Positions 12,937-13,741 of a DNA stretch of 13,741 nt are shown in pieces. The translations under genes were made by a program, and so were the position numbers. How positions within the stretch are numbered: the stretch's first letter is position 1; each line of letters opens with the position of its first letter. The stretch spans positions 1 through 13,741 of the forward strand of contig JALWNJ010000261.1 of NCBI GenBank assembly GCA_026995955.1, written 5' to 3'. The DNA comes from Gammaproteobacteria bacterium (GTDB taxonomy: Bacteria; Pseudomonadota; Gammaproteobacteria; J044). Under the pieces are notes generated by a model. That model saw only the letters and a program-made list of their open reading frames with translations, ran no database searches and was not told where the DNA came from.

Positions 12937-13741
12937 CCCTTGTCGGCGGCCTTTTTTGCCCCCTCCTTCTGCTCGATCTTGGCCCAGGAGTCGCGCAGTG
13001 TGACGGTGCGGTTGAACACCGGCAGTCCGTGCTCCGTGGTGTCCGGATCGAGGGTGAAGTAGCCCTCGCGCTCGAACTGGTAGCAGGCACCGGGTTCGGC
13101 CTCGGCCAGGCTCGGCTCCAGCATGCAGTCGGTCAGCGTGCGCAGCGAATCGGGATTGAGGAACGCCAGGAAGTCGTGCTCGGGATCCGTGTCCGGGTGC
13201 GGCACGGTGAACAGCCGGTCGTAGAGCCGTACCTCGGCGCGCACGGCATGTTCGGCGCTGACCCAGTGGATGACGCCCTTGACCTTGCGCCTCTCCGGAT
13301 TGGCGCCGAGGGTATCGGGGTCGTAGCTGCCGCGCAGTTCCACGATGTCGTCGTTGTCGTCGCGGATGACGCGGTCGCAGCGCACGACATAGCCGTTCCT
13401 GAGCCGCACCTCGCCGCCCAGGACCAGCCGCTTCCACTTCTTGTTGGGCGCCACCTCGACGAAGTCGTTGCGGTCGATCCATACCTCGCGCGTCATCGGA
13501 ATGCGGCGGCTGCCCATGTCGGGGTCCTGCGGATGGTTGGGCGCCTCCAGCCATTCCACATGACCCTCGGGCCAGTTCTCGATGACGAGCTTCAGCGGGT
13601 GCAGCACGGCCATGCGCCGGGGTGCATGGCGGTTGAGATCGTCGCGGATGCAGCTCTCGAGGATGCCCATCTCCACCGAGTTGTCGGCCTTGGAGACGCC
13701 GATGCGGTCGCAGAAGTCGCGGATCGCGGCCGGAGTATAGC
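12933..13741 (-). CDS. glnS: Glutaminyl-tRNA synthetase, C-terminal part (5' end outside window)
   Basis: This class I synthetase charges tRNA-Gln with glutamine in the cytoplasm. The frame is open to the right edge: residues before 13676 read [20 protein letters not shown], which continue the match to E. coli GlnRS, so the gene extends beyond the window and a GTG at 13676 is not its start. The visible part covers the end of the catalytic half ([13 protein letters not shown]) and the two anticodon-binding beta barrels, with [29 protein letters not shown]-type [26 protein letters not shown] and the closing [14 protein letters not shown]. The short tail [13 protein letters not shown] is lysine-rich. 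Presence of GlnRS supports a beta/gammaproteobacterial host. No terminator separates it from the tRNA promoter, so read-through into the tRNAs is possible. Confidence 0.98.
   Translation of the reverse strand, partial: YTPAAIRDFCDRIGVSKADNSVEMGILESCIRDDLNRHAPRRMAVLHPLKLVIENWPEGHVEWLEAPNHPQDPDMGSRRIPMTREVWIDRNDFVEVAPNKKWKRLVLGGEVRLRNGYVVRCDRVIRDDNDDIVELRGSYDPDTLGANPERRKVKGVIHWVSAEHAVRAEVRLYDRLFTVPHPDTDPEHDFLAFLNPDSLRTLTDCMLEPSLAEAEPGACYQFEREGYFTLDPDTTEHGLPVFNRTVTLRDSWAKIEQKEGAKKAADKG

Overview
The window is a stretch of GC-rich chromosome (an impression from reading it; AT-rich islands stand out at about 7320-7380 and 11885-11960) from a proteobacterium, most likely a gammaproteobacterium. The reasons are a full-length bacterial ProRS with the inserted editing domain, a GlnRS that closely matches the E. 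coli type, gamma-type tRNA-Glu(TTC) and tRNA-Ala(GGC), and a DUF4124 envelope protein. I cannot name the genus. The operator in front of the RND pump resembles sites of the sulfide-responsive ArsR subfamily, which would fit a sulfur-metabolising lineage, but that is inference.

Region 1 (2-2906, + strand) is a signalling module: the end of an EAL (cyclic-di-GMP phosphodiesterase) protein, a secreted PhnD-like binding protein, and a membrane histidine kinase whose start codon overlaps the PhnD stop (ATGA). No response regulator is visible. A strong hairpin separates it from the convergent region 2. Region 2 (2950-7261, - strand) is a two-gene RND efflux operon, adaptor then pump, with overlapping reading frames and no TolC-type gene. 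Its promoter has a perfect -10 box, and a 7+6+7 inverted repeat fills the -35/-10 spacer.

Region 3 (7496-10067, + strand) is an apparent operon of a secreted DUF4124 protein, a MIF/tautomerase-family protein and prolyl-tRNA synthetase. Region 4 (10072-12342, - strand) has a 43-residue single-pass membrane protein, a secreted Gly/Tyr/Trp-rich protein of unknown role, a low-molecular-weight protein tyrosine phosphatase, an SCP2-fold protein and a DUF5335 protein. A clear terminator follows the DUF5335 gene, and an extended -10 promoter precedes the SCP2 gene.

Region 5 (12465-13741, - strand) is translation-related: the 3' part of glnS, a strong stable-RNA promoter whose -35 box contains the glnS stop codon, tRNA-Ala(GGC), a 68-residue two-pass membrane protein, tRNA-Glu(TTC) and a textbook terminator. 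The small membrane gene sits between the two tRNAs and appears to share their transcript.

Most of the window is ordinary housekeeping or envelope content. The parts most worth a second look are the tRNA-mRNA-tRNA unit, the operator of the RND operon, the Lys-to-Arg change in the pump's proton relay, and the EAL/PhnD/kinase module. I saw no CRISPR array, insertion sequence, phage gene or integration site, and no gene-free stretch over 300 bases.
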